Assembly (NCBI GenBank): GCA_017553815.1
Contig: JAFZJT010000061.1
Coordinates: 1 to 15,363 of the forward strand
Source of the DNA: Clostridia bacterium
Lineage (GTDB): Bacteria > Bacillota_A > Clostridia > Christensenellales > CAG-138
Length of the DNA: 15,363 bases
Direction: 5' to 3'
Under the pieces are notes generated by a model. That model saw only the letters and a list, made by a program, of their open reading frames with translations. It did not search any database and was not told the origin of the DNA. Every line of letters starts with the position of its first letter. Within the stretch, counting starts at the first letter, position 1. Shown in pieces: positions 6,463-14,048 of this stretch. Position numbers and translations under genes: made by a program.

Positions 6463-7719
6463 ATGACGATGGAGGAAGCTTTGAGCACTATTCGAGATAT
6501 CACTCTTGCCCCCCTCGGCGAAAAGCGCATCGAGTGGGTAAAGGATTTCATGCCCGTTTTAAGCGAGCTTCGCGAGCGCTTCATCAAGGAGCAACCCTTC
6601 AAGGGGCTTCGCATATCGGTCTGCGTTCATCTTGAGGCGAAGACCGCGTATCTTGGTCTCGTTCTTCGCGACGGCGGCGCCGAGGTCTCCATAACCGGCA
6701 GCAATCCGCTCTCCACGAAGGACGATATCTGCGCGGCGCTTGCGAAGATGGGAATGGACGTACACGCCTTCTACGGCGCGACCGACGCGGAATACGAGGA
6801 GCATATCAGGCGCACTCTCGAGTTCAAGCCCCATATCATAATCGACGACGGCGGCGAATTCGTTTCGATGCTGATCGAGAAGCACCCCGAATACGCTGTG
6901 AACCTTATCGGCGGCTGCGAGGAAACCACAACGGGCATCCACCGCCTGAGGGCGCGTGCGGTCGAAGGCTCGCTCCCCTTCCCCATGCTCGCGGTCAACG
7001 ACGCAAACAGCAAGCATCTTTTCGACAACCGCCACGGCACGGGTCAGAGCGTTTGGGACGGCATCATGTATTCAACGAACAACATGGTCGCCGGGCGCAC
7101 CGTTGTTATCGCGGGCTACGGCTTCTGCTCGAGCGGCATCGCGAACCGTGCCAAGGGTCTTGGCGCGAACGTTATCGTGACCGAGGTGAACCCCTTCCGC
7201 GCGCTTGAAGCGGCAATGGACGGCTTCCGCGTTATGAAGATGGACGATGCGGCTCCGCTCGGCGATATCTTCGTTTCCGCGACGGGCTGCCGCGACGTCA
7301 TCCGCGGAAGGCATTTTGAAGTTATGAAGAACAACGCGATACTCGCAAACGCCGGGCATTTCGACGTTGAGATAAACAAGATCGAGCTTGAAGCGCTTGC
7401 CGAGGAGGTAGTCGAGCGCAAGCCCTTCATCACCGGATATCGCATGAAGGACGGGCGCGTGCTGAACCTGCTTGCCGACGGCAGGCTTGTGAACATCGTT
7501 GCCGGAAACGGACACCCCGCCGAGATAATGGATCTGAGCTTCGCGCTTCAGGCGCTCTCCGCCCGCCATCTTGCGCTTCACGGCAGGGCTATGGAGCCCG
7601 GGCTCTACAACGTACCCGAGGAGATAGACAACGAGGTCATTATGCTCAAGCTTCGCGCAATGGAGCTTGGGCTTGACGAGCTCACCCCCGAACAGAAGGA
7701 CTATTTACAGGGAAAGTGA
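6463..7719 (+). CDS. ahcY: Adenosylhomocysteinase homologue (short type; possible S-inosylhomocysteine hydrolase)
   Basis: The family reversibly splits S-adenosylhomocysteine to homocysteine and adenosine using bound NAD. At 418 residues it is the short archaeal/Thermotoga form, lacking the internal insertion and the C-terminal Lys/Tyr tail of long enzymes. Catalytic residues are present: D129/D130 in IDDGG, the Glu pair in GCEETTTG, K184 and D188 in NSKHLFDN, H299 in NAGHFD and H351 in GNGHP; the NAD site is VVIAGYGFCSSGIA. Where long enzymes have HMTVETA around adenine, this has HLEAKTA (56-62), so the Glu that contacts the adenine amino group is Lys60. With an SAH deaminase gene nearby, the true substrate could be S-inosylhomocysteine. 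The start is uncertain: a TTG at 6481 has a better ribosome binding site (GGAGG 6471-6475) than ATG 6463. GTGA overlap with the next gene. Confidence 0.93.
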   Translation: MTMEEALSTIRDITLAPLGEKRIEWVKDFMPVLSELRERFIKEQPFKGLRISVCVHLEAKTAYLGLVLRDGGAEVSITGSNPLSTKDDICAALAKMGMDVHAFYGATDAEYEEHIRRTLEFKPHIIIDDGGEFVSMLIEKHPEYAVNLIGGCEETTTGIHRLRARAVEGSLPFPMLAVNDANSKHLFDNRHGTGQSVWDGIMYSTNNMVAGRTVVIAGYGFCSSGIANRAKGLGANVIVTEVNPFRALEAAMDGFRVMKMDDAAPLGDIFVSATGCRDVIRGRHFEVMKNNAILANAGHFDVEINKIELEALAEEVVERKPFITGYRMKDGRVLNLLADGRLVNIVAGNGHPAEIMDLSFALQALSARHLALHGRAMEPGLYNVPEEIDNEVIMLKLRAMELGLDELTPEQKDYLQGK

Positions 7720-8849
7720 ATCGTGGTTTCTTAAAAACAGCGGCTTTTCTGCTCATATTTGCGCTTATAGCTGCGCTTCCCGCAGGCTTTGCCCGCGGCG
7801 AAGGCGCAAGGCTCAGAGTGCTGAAAAATGGTGATAGCGGTGAAGATGTCGTTTCGCTTCAGCGCGATCTTCGCGCGCTCACGCTCCTCGATTTTTCGGG
7901 CGAGCCGAGCGGCGAATTTGGCGACGAGGTCGAGCTTGCGGTGATGGAGCTTCAGCGCATACTCGGCGTTGAGGTGGACGGCATATACGGCGCGAACACC
8001 AGCGGCGCGTTCCTTTCCGCCGTTGAAAGCGGGCTTCTTACCCCTTCCTATATCGAGGAGCTTCCGCTCTACGGCTGCGTTATCGGCGTGGACGCCGGGC
8101 ATCAGGGCGAGGCTGATCTCACGCTCGAGCCCATCGCCCCCGGCAGCATGAACAAGCGCTTTGCCATGACCGAGGGCTGCTTCGGTATTCGCACTCAAAG
8201 CCGCGAATCGATCATCAATCTCGATGTTTCTCAGGCGCTTTCCAAGCTTCTCAAGAGCTTCGGCGCCGAGGTCGTTACGAGCCGCGAGAGCGAGGACGTT
8301 TCCATCTCAAACTCCGCGCGCGCCGTGCTGATGAACGAAAGCGGCGTTGATTTCTGGCTTCGCATCCACTGCGACCACAGCTCCGATCCTTCGCTTTTCG
8401 GCGCGAGGATTCTGCTTCCGAACAGCATCTGCAACTTCAACATCTCAGCCAAAAGCGCGCTGCTCGGCAAATGCGTGATCGAGAATTACTGCGACACGGT
8501 CGGCACCATCGCCCTCACCGCGCGTTCGCTCACGACCGAAACGGGCTTCAACTGGTCCGCCGCTCCCGTGGCCGCGCTCGAGCTCGGCTACCTCTCCAAC
8601 GCGGCGACCGATCTTGCGCTTTCGACCCCCGAATACCGCGAAAAATGCGCCGATGGCATCCTGCTTGGGATCGCAGAATACTGCCTCAAGGCTGAGCTTA
8701 TCGAGCTCGACGCTTATTTGACCGTTCTGCGCTCAATGGCTCCCGATGCGGCTGCAGAGCCGGGCGGCGAAGCGCTGCCGCTGTTTGATTCCGAGCTGAT
8801 CAAGAACCCCGGCATTCTTCGTTCGCCCCTGCTCAGCTGCATCAAATAA
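7716..8849 (+). CDS. Secreted N-acetylmuramoyl-L-alanine amidase with peptidoglycan-binding domain
   Basis: A 377-residue Amidase_3 enzyme that cuts the bond between muramic acid and L-Ala. It starts at GTG in a 4-nt GTGA overlap with the SAH hydrolase stop, implying coupled translation. Residues 1-29 are a signal peptide (hydrophobic 9-25, AFARG-like cleavage region). Residues about 35-103 are a PG_binding_1 repeat domain (LKNGDSGEDVVSLQRDLRAL, then VDGIYGANTSGAF). Residues 122-328 are the catalytic domain with zinc ligands H129 (DAGHQ), E164 (SRESI) and H218 (RIHCD), and the catalytic Glu E289 (LELGYLSN). Residues 330-377 are an unassigned tail. Close to bofA and spoVT, it may be a sporulation or germination amidase (CwlC/CwlD-like), but its operon with a housekeeping enzyme is odd. 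Confidence 0.9.
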   Translation: MNRGFLKTAAFLLIFALIAALPAGFARGEGARLRVLKNGDSGEDVVSLQRDLRALTLLDFSGEPSGEFGDEVELAVMELQRILGVEVDGIYGANTSGAFLSAVESGLLTPSYIEELPLYGCVIGVDAGHQGEADLTLEPIAPGSMNKRFAMTEGCFGIRTQSRESIINLDVSQALSKLLKSFGAEVVTSRESEDVSISNSARAVLMNESGVDFWLRIHCDHSSDPSLFGARILLPNSICNFNISAKSALLGKCVIENYCDTVGTIALTARSLTTETGFNWSAAPVAALELGYLSNAATDLALSTPEYREKCADGILLGIAEYCLKAELIELDAYLTVLRSMAPDAAAEPGGEALPLFDSELIKNPGILRSPLLSCIK

Positions 8850-8882
8850 CGCTGCCGCAAGCGCCGTTTTCCCGATTTTCAG

Positions 8883-8910
8883 TCATATTCACCCGCATTT
8901 TGCAAATAAC
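8883..8910 (+). promoter_or_regulatory. Candidate sigma-E promoter of the DUF2508-bofA pair
   Basis: TCATATT (8883-8889) matches the sigma-E -35 consensus (G/T)(A/C)ATATT fully. After 13 nt comes CAAATAAC (8903-8910), five of eight matches to CATACA(A/C)T. bofA is sigma-E controlled in B. subtilis, which makes the site plausible, but the -10 is imperfect. Confidence 0.4.
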
Positions 8911-8916
8911 CTTTAT

Positions 8917-8940
8917 TCGACCCCACGAGATGAGGGTCGA
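8917..8940 (+). promoter_or_regulatory. Leader hairpin upstream of DUF2508 gene
   Basis: TCGACCC (8917-8923) and GGGTCGA (8934-8940) are perfect complements around a 10-nt loop. The hairpin ends 8 nt before the AGGAGG at 8949-8954 and has no T tract, so it is not a terminator. It could shape translation or stabilise the 5' end, because the predicted sigma-E start falls at about its first base. Confidence 0.4.
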
Positions 8941-8962
8941 TATCCTTTAGGAGGTATTAAAA

Positions 8963-9229
8963 TTGCGAAGTGAATGTGAAAACGCTCGATCAAAGCTCGA
9001 TCTGGCTTATAATAAATGGCGGCTTGCCCAAATAAGCTTCGATGAAGCGCCCGCCTGTGAAGCATCCATAGCGACGCTTGGGCTTGAGGCGGCGGAGCGA
9101 AGATATATGCTTGCGCTCTCCGTCTTCAAAAACGACACCAACTGCATTGATAAGACTGATAAGGAGGATCGCTTATGTCCTGTTTCAACGTCACTATCCC
9201 CGATATCGGCATCCCGAGCGGAACGCTGA
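8963..9229 (+). CDS. DUF2508 (YaaL-like) small protein
   Basis: An 88-residue protein from a TTG start with AGGAGG at 8949-8954. The body (residues 4-58, LDLAYNKWRLAQISFDEAP then LGLEAAERRYMLALSVFK) follows the pattern of the DUF2508/YaaL family: an N-terminal helix, a short acidic break, and a helix with AxxRYxxxL. In B. subtilis yaaL lies directly upstream of bofA, as here. Residues about 60-88 extend past the conserved domain and are encoded in the 55-bp overlap with bofA, so this tail may be unimportant. The family has no established function. A small soluble helical-hairpin protein with no membrane segment. Confidence 0.75.
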   Translation: MRSECENARSKLDLAYNKWRLAQISFDEAPACEASIATLGLEAAERRYMLALSVFKNDTNCIDKTDKEDRLCPVSTSLSPISASRAER

Positions 9230-9483
9230 TCATAATCGCCGTTATTGCAGTCGTTTATATCATCTTCAAGATATTCGACATAAGCATCAAGCTGTTTATC
9301 AAGTTTCTGATAAACGCGCTGATCGGCGCTGCGCTGCTGTTTATCTGCAACTATGCCTTCAACGCGCTGCATCTTGAGAATCTGAGCGTTCCGATAAACT
9401 GGATCACCTCCGCGATCACGGGCATACTCGGCATTCCCGGCGTTGCGCTGATAATCCTTTACAATCTCTTCGTCAAAAAATAA
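9175..9483 (+). CDS. bofA: Pro-sigma-K processing inhibitor BofA family protein
   Basis: A 102-residue membrane protein started by ATG after AAGGAGG. It has two or three hydrophobic helices (about 17-31, 44-60 and 78-97) and the BofA family signatures FLINALIGAALLFICN and ITGILGIPGVALIILYNLF. In B. subtilis BofA sits in the mother-cell-derived outer forespore membrane with SpoIVFA and holds the SpoIVFB protease inactive until pro-sigma-K cleavage is signalled. In many Clostridia bofA is kept although spoIVFA is missing, so the role may differ. The gene starts within the end of the DUF2508 frame and belongs to the same transcript. Confidence 0.9.
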   Translation: MSCFNVTIPDIGIPSGTLIIIAVIAVVYIIFKIFDISIKLFIKFLINALIGAALLFICNYAFNALHLENLSVPINWITSAITGILGIPGVALIILYNLFVKK

Positions 9484-9509
9484 CGACACAATTATCTTTT
9501 AGATTTACT

Positions 9510-10829
9510 ATGCTTGATATTCTTATTAAAAACGCAAGAATAATAACTATGGACGACAGCCGCCCCGTTATAGACGGCGGCTGCGTCGGCATTTTGGGCG
9601 GCAGGCTCGCCTTTGTATGCGGCGAGAGCGAGATCGGTGCGCACGAAAGCGAAGCAAGGCGCGTTATCGACGCAAGCGGCAATATCGTCATGCCCGGCCT
9701 CATCAACACTCACGCCCACACAGCGATGTGCGTCATGCGAGGTTTTGCGGACGATATGCGGCTCGACACTTGGCTGTTTGAGCATATCTTCCCGGTTGAA
9801 GCGCGGCTTACGGAGCGAGCGGTGCTGTCGGGCGTTCGTCTTGGCATAGCCGAGATGCTCGCAAGCGGCACGACCTCTTTTTCGGATATGTATTTCTTCG
9901 AGCCAAAGACGGCGGAGATCGTGCTTGAAACCGGCATACGCGCGAATCTCTGCAACGGTGTTATAGCTCTCGATGAAAGCTATGATTTTGAAAGCGACCG
10001 CGCCGTCATCGAGATGAAGGAGCTGATCGCAAATTGGCATAACGCAGGTGGCGGAAGAATAAAGGCGGACGCCGCGATCCACGCCGAATACACATCCCCC
10101 CCGTGGGTTAGGAAAAGTGTTCATGAGCTTGCCGCGGAGCATAAGCTTATAACTCAGCTCCATCTGAGCGAGACCAAGAAGGAGGTCGGTGAATGCGCGC
10201 TTCGTCACGGCGGCCGCACCCCCGCTCGCGTATTCTATGACGAAGGGATCTTCGACACTCCCGTGCTCGCCGCGCACGGCGTTTTTCTGAGCGATGATGA
10301 TATGCGTCTTCTTGCGGAGAAAGGCGTTTCCGCTGCGCATTGCCCCGTTTCCAACCTCAAGCTCGCGAGCGGGATAGCAAGGGTGAAGGAGCTTATCGAA
10401 CGTGGAGTGAACGTTTCGCTCGGCACGGACGGATGCGCTTCAAACAATTCGCACGATTTGTTTGAAGAGATCAAGCTTGCCGCCCTGCTTGCAAAGGGCA
10501 GTTCCTTTGATCCGACCGCGATCCCCGCCTATACCGCGCTCAAGATGGCCACGGTGAACGGCGCGAAGGCGCAGGGGCGCAGCGAGGTCGGAATGCTCAA
10601 GCCGGGCTTTGAGGCCGATCTTATCATGCTGGACGTTCACAAAGCGAATATGCGCCCCCTGCACGACCCCGTTTCCGCCGCGGTCTATTCCGCGAAGGGG
10701 AGCGACGTTTCCCTCACCATCGTTCAGGGCAGGGTGCTTTATGAAAACGGCGAGTTCACCACCATAGATATTGAAAAGGTCATCCGAGAGGTGGACGAGT
10801 TCGCGCTTCCGATAGTGCGCGGAAGATAG
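9510..10829 (+). CDS. mtaD: 5-methylthioadenosine/S-adenosylhomocysteine deaminase
   Basis: A 439-residue amidohydrolase of the MtaD/TM0936/DadD group, which deaminates SAH and methylthioadenosine to the inosine forms. Metal ligands are H68 and H70 (NTHAHTAM), H218 (QLHLSE), H256-region (AAHGVFL) and D307 (GTDGCASNN); E221 of HLSE is the catalytic acid/base and H191 (HAEYTS) matches the substrate-binding His. It is 26 nt after the bofA stop but has no visible Shine-Dalgarno (the preceding sequence is an AT-rich run), unlike nearly all genes here. The start fits the family N terminus (MLDILIKNARIITMD). With the SAH hydrolase homologue upstream, it suggests an SAH to S-inosylhomocysteine to homocysteine route. 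A terminator follows. Confidence 0.92.
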   Translation: MLDILIKNARIITMDDSRPVIDGGCVGILGGRLAFVCGESEIGAHESEARRVIDASGNIVMPGLINTHAHTAMCVMRGFADDMRLDTWLFEHIFPVEARLTERAVLSGVRLGIAEMLASGTTSFSDMYFFEPKTAEIVLETGIRANLCNGVIALDESYDFESDRAVIEMKELIANWHNAGGGRIKADAAIHAEYTSPPWVRKSVHELAAEHKLITQLHLSETKKEVGECALRHGGRTPARVFYDEGIFDTPVLAAHGVFLSDDDMRLLAEKGVSAAHCPVSNLKLASGIARVKELIERGVNVSLGTDGCASNNSHDLFEEIKLAALLAKGSSFDPTAIPAYTALKMATVNGAKAQGRSEVGMLKPGFEADLIMLDVHKANMRPLHDPVSAAVYSAKGSDVSLTIVQGRVLYENGEFTTIDIEKVIREVDEFALPIVRGR

Positions 10830-10895
10830 AAGTTCGGGCAAATCCGCCCTTCCCCATCCCGTTTTCAGTCAACAGGATCCTTCGGATATTAAAAT

Positions 10896-10936
10896 ATCAG
10901 CCGCCTCCTTTTGGAAGCGGCTGATCGCTTTTATTT
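10896..10936. terminator. Bidirectional terminator between mtaD and the MBOAT gene
   Basis: ATCAGCCGC (10896-10904) pairs perfectly with GCGGCTGAT (10917-10925); TCC/GGA extends the stem inward across one mismatch to a TTTT loop. The plus side is followed by CGCTTTTATTT and the minus side by ATTTTAA, so it can serve both convergent operons. Confidence 0.85.
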
Positions 10937-10947
10937 ATCATTGTTCA

Positions 10948-12357
10948 TCAGAACCTGAAGTAGATGAACGGGTTGTATCCGCCCGCAACGAGCGATGCGG
11001 TGCAGAGTATGAGTCCTGCCGCAACGAGCACAACGTCCAGCCATTCGTATGCGGGACGCCGCTCGATCAGCCTGTCGTGGAGCTTCTTGATAAGAGGAGA
11101 TGAGCCAATGCATGCAGCTATCAGAACTGGCAGATAGTTTACGACGTAAACGAGCGTGTCGTGCGAGATGACGCCCGCCTTGCCGACGGAGAACAGCGAT
11201 CCAAGGTACGGACCGAGCTTGCTCATATCCGTGAAATCGAAGAGCGCCCAACCGAGCACGACGAGCACGAGCATGTAGAGATTTGATAGCCGATTCGGCA
11301 GCTTTTCGAGGAGCTTGCCGAGGAAGAGCTTTTCGAGGATGAGCAGCACGCCGAAGTACAGACCCCAAAGCGCGAAGTTCCAGCTTGCGCCGTGCCAAAG
11401 ACCCGTCAGCCCCCAAACGACCATCAGATTCACAAGCGTTCTAGGGAGGCTCTTTCGATTGCCGCCGAGCGGGATGTAGACGTATTCCCTGAACCAGGTT
11501 CCGAGGGAGATATGCCATCTGCGCCAGAATTCGCTGATGCTCTTGGAGATATAGGGGTAATCGAAATTCTTTAGGAACTCGAAGCCGAGCATCCTGCCAA
11601 GACCGATAGCCATATCGGAGTAGCCGCCGAAATCGAAGTAGATCTGAAGGCTGAAGGCGATTATGCCGACCCACGAGCCGAGTATGCCGTTGGTCTCGGT
11701 ACCTGCCTTGAGCACGTTCCAAAGCGACGCGAGCTGATTGGCGATCAGCACCTTTTTGGCAAGGCCGACGGTGAAGAGCTTTATGCCCGAAACGAATTTC
11801 TCCATGCTCTCGCGGCGATCCACGAGCTGAGCGTCAACGTCGCGATAGCGCACGATGGGACCTGCGATAAGCTGCGGGAAAAGCGTGACGTACGCGCCGA
11901 AATAGATTGGGTTGCGCTGAATGCCCGTTTCCCTCCTGTACAGGTCGATAACGTAGCTCATCGCCTGGAAAGTGTAGAACGAAATGCCTATCGGGAGCGG
12001 TATGACCGGCGTTGCGAAGGACTGCATGAATGGCAGGACGCTCTTGAGGCTGTCCACAAAAAGGCCGGTGTACTTGAAGACCGCGAGCAGAAGCAGGTTG
12101 ATTACGACCGAAACGATCAGCACCGTTTTTGCTTTCTTTTTATCGTCCTTAAACTTCTCAACGAGCAGGCCGGCAGAGTAGTTCATCGCGATCGAGAAGA
12201 TCATCAAAAGCACGAAAGTCGGCTCTCCCCATGCGTAGAAGAGCAGACTTAAAACAAACAGCACAACGTTTCTGTACGCCCTGCCGGGTATCAGATAGTA
12301 TGCCGCAAGCGTTATGGGCAAAAATATGAAGATAAAGAGCGGACTCGAGAAAACCAT
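10948..12357 (-). CDS. MBOAT family membrane O-acyltransferase (AlgI/DltB-like)
   Basis: A 469-residue polytopic protein with about ten membrane segments. It has the AlgI-type signature SEFWRRWHISLGTWFREYVY (276-294) and the catalytic His region LTGLWHGASWNF (H322), plus IYFDFGGYSDMAIGLGR. Such proteins take an acyl group from a cytoplasmic donor (usually acetyl-CoA) and pass it through the membrane to an extracellular partner that modifies a polysaccharide, teichoic acid or peptidoglycan. It starts at an ATG overlapping the upstream stop by one base (TGATG), so it is translationally coupled to the DUF4358 lipoprotein gene and is last in a three-gene operon. The substrate cannot be read from sequence; acetylation of a cell-wall or spore polymer is the likeliest role. 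Confidence 0.95.
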   Translation of the reverse strand: MVFSSPLFIFIFLPITLAAYYLIPGRAYRNVVLFVLSLLFYAWGEPTFVLLMIFSIAMNYSAGLLVEKFKDDKKKAKTVLIVSVVINLLLLAVFKYTGLFVDSLKSVLPFMQSFATPVIPLPIGISFYTFQAMSYVIDLYRRETGIQRNPIYFGAYVTLFPQLIAGPIVRYRDVDAQLVDRRESMEKFVSGIKLFTVGLAKKVLIANQLASLWNVLKAGTETNGILGSWVGIIAFSLQIYFDFGGYSDMAIGLGRMLGFEFLKNFDYPYISKSISEFWRRWHISLGTWFREYVYIPLGGNRKSLPRTLVNLMVVWGLTGLWHGASWNFALWGLYFGVLLILEKLFLGKLLEKLPNRLSNLYMLVLVVLGWALFDFTDMSKLGPYLGSLFSVGKAGVISHDTLVYVVNYLPVLIAACIGSSPLIKKLHDRLIERRPAYEWLDVVLVAAGLILCTASLVAGGYNPFIYFRF

Positions 12358-12884
12358 CAGCCGATATTATCCTTAAGAATCTGCATCAAAGCGCTGTAAT
12401 CCTCACCTACAACGAGGTAAACATAGTTTCCGACCCTCTTGACCTCGACGTGATCGAGTTTTTCGGACTGATGCGGATCGCTGTAATCCTTGGCAACACG
12501 CTTAGTCTGATCGAGGTGGTTTTGAAGCTTCTGCTGAAGCGTCGCTGCGTAGGCTTCGTCCTTAACTTCAAAGAGCGCGACCTCGCCCGCGTTCACGGCA
12601 TAGTTTTCGGAAAGACCAAAGACCCACTGCTTGATCTGCTCCTTATCGATGCCGTAGACCTCGGAAAGATCCCTCTCGGGAACCTTGGTCAGCGCGGGAA
12701 GCTTGCCGCTTTCGACGAGCTTAGTGTATACCTCGGAAAGATCGGCCTGCTTGGGAGTGGTTCCCCCGTTATTGCCGCTGTTATTGTTGTTGCTGCAAGC
12801 AGCGGAAAACATGGAAACGCTCAGAATAAGCGCGATGAAAAGAGCAATAAAGCCGACTCTCTTTTTGCTGAAAACTGCGTTCAT
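12357..12884 (-). CDS. DUF4358-domain lipoprotein
   Basis: A 175-residue protein with a signal peptide and lipobox FSAAC (Cys30), followed by an Asn/Gly-rich linker NNNNSGNNGG. Residues about 48-172 match DUF4358: LSEVYTKLVESGKLPALTKV, then YGIDKEQIKQWVFGLSENYAV, then EVALFEVKD and a helix, closing with VGNYVYLVVGEDYSALMQILK. The family is common in Clostridia next to MBOAT acyltransferase genes, as here, but its biochemical role is not known. Position between an SGNH lipoprotein and the MBOAT suggests an accessory subunit on the outer face of the membrane. Start codon spacing to AGGAG is long (about 13 nt), so translation may depend partly on coupling with the upstream gene. Confidence 0.85.
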   Translation of the reverse strand: MNAVFSKKRVGFIALFIALILSVSMFSAACSNNNNSGNNGGTTPKQADLSEVYTKLVESGKLPALTKVPERDLSEVYGIDKEQIKQWVFGLSENYAVNAGEVALFEVKDEAYAATLQQKLQNHLDQTKRVAKDYSDPHQSEKLDHVEVKRVGNYVYLVVGEDYSALMQILKDNIG

Positions 12885-12934
12885 GATTCTCTTTTATCTC
12901 CTAACTTTTTCATGGATATCGAGTATTCGGCGCA

Positions 12935-13993
12935 TTATTGCGGCAGTGAGAACGTCACCGGCGGCAGACCCTTCAGATGCCTTGCGGCAAGGCTTCTTAG
13001 AACCTCCGCCCATACGGCATAAGCCTCATAGGTCTGGTGAACGTATTTGTCGGATGAGTATTCATCGGGCACGAAGCCGTTCTCATCGATAAGATGGCTT
13101 GCGATATTCACAAACTCGCAGCCCTTGCGCGCGCAGAGCTCGACAAGGCGCTGATTGTAGAGGTACAGATTGCGGTTGTTGAGCACCTTGAGCTCGCTGC
13201 CCCTGTACATATACATGGCGCTGATGATATAGAGCTGAACGCCGGGATTCGTTCTGCGGATATTGTCGATTACCTCCTCATACTTGGCCGCCGCACCGTC
13301 CAAGCCGGAGATGCTCAGATCGTTCATCCCAAAGAGGATGAAAACCTTTTTCGCGCCCATCATGCGCACCGCATCCCACGCGTAATGCTGTTCGCCGGCG
13401 TAGATCGGGTGCATGCTCGTTGCGCTTATGGGTTCGAGCGCATGGTTGGAGCCGTAGCAGCCCTCGCAGAGGAAGCGGGTTTGCCCAAAGAAACCCGGGT
13501 CGCTTTCGAGCATGATGTTGTTGTAGTTCTTCCATCCGATCGTTATAGAATCGCCGATGAAAACGGCATCCGCAAACCAGGCTTCGGTCATCTCGCGGGT
13601 AAGCCCGTACAGGTCGGTCGGCATCGTGAAGCGCGCGGGCTTATCCGCCGTGCCGATGGAGACCATGCCGTTCGGCTCGTGAGTTGTGGGAACGGGTGTG
13701 GGCGTTGCTGCAACCCGGGTGGGAGCGTTTGTCACGTTTCCCGCGCTCTCTGTCGGCGCAGTATCTGGCGTCGCCTCCGGCGGGGTGGTCTGCACTTCGC
13801 CCGTCGGCTGCTCACCTGAAGGCGTTTGCGAAGCCTCGGGCGTGTCGAGCGAAACGACCTGCTGACTCGGCGAAGGGGTTATCCTGCCGGTGCAACTGTC
13901 GGTCATCTCCTGCAGAAAACAGCCGCACAAAGAAGAGCATACGAATATGCCCGAAACAGCTATGGCGATCGTTTTAGAAATAAGCTTTTTCAT
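12935..13993 (-). CDS. SGNH/GDSL-family lipoprotein, probable O-acyl transferase or esterase
   Basis: 352 residues from ATG 13993, preceded by GGAG. It has an N-terminal signal peptide and lipobox LCGC (Cys25), a long Pro/Thr/Glu-rich linker (about 37-105), then an SGNH fold from about 140. Block I is FIGDSIT (Ser149), block III is GMND (Asn224), and the C-terminal Asp/His are in SSDKYVHQ (D315, H319; spacing DxxxH instead of the usual DxxH). SGNH partners of MBOAT proteins (AlgJ/AlgX, PatB, DltD) finish polysaccharide acetylation outside the cell, which is the likely role here. First gene of the operon ahead of the DUF4358 and MBOAT genes. An upstream in-frame ATG at 14083 is unlikely because it sits almost on the predicted transcription start. 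Confidence 0.88.
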   Translation of the reverse strand: MKKLISKTIAIAVSGIFVCSSLCGCFLQEMTDSCTGRITPSPSQQVVSLDTPEASQTPSGEQPTGEVQTTPPEATPDTAPTESAGNVTNAPTRVAATPTPVPTTHEPNGMVSIGTADKPARFTMPTDLYGLTREMTEAWFADAVFIGDSITIGWKNYNNIMLESDPGFFGQTRFLCEGCYGSNHALEPISATSMHPIYAGEQHYAWDAVRMMGAKKVFILFGMNDLSISGLDGAAAKYEEVIDNIRRTNPGVQLYIISAMYMYRGSELKVLNNRNLYLYNQRLVELCARKGCEFVNIASHLIDENGFVPDEYSSDKYVHQTYEAYAVWAEVLRSLAARHLKGLPPVTFSLPQ

Positions 13994-14048
13994 ATTCTCC
14001 AAACGCATAAACAATGCGCTCAGTCTTCTTCCGTTGAGGTTATTGAGG

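Noticed and set aside
9492..10340. 282-codon antisense open frame opposite mtaD
   Set aside because: mtaD is certain from catalytic motifs; the antisense frame has no start signal and no recognisable domain.
12881..12913. 11-codon minus-strand frame (MKKLGDKRES) whose stop overlaps the DUF4358 ATG
   Set aside because: It has no Shine-Dalgarno of its own and is only as long as chance allows; it may still be worth a look if ribosome data exist.
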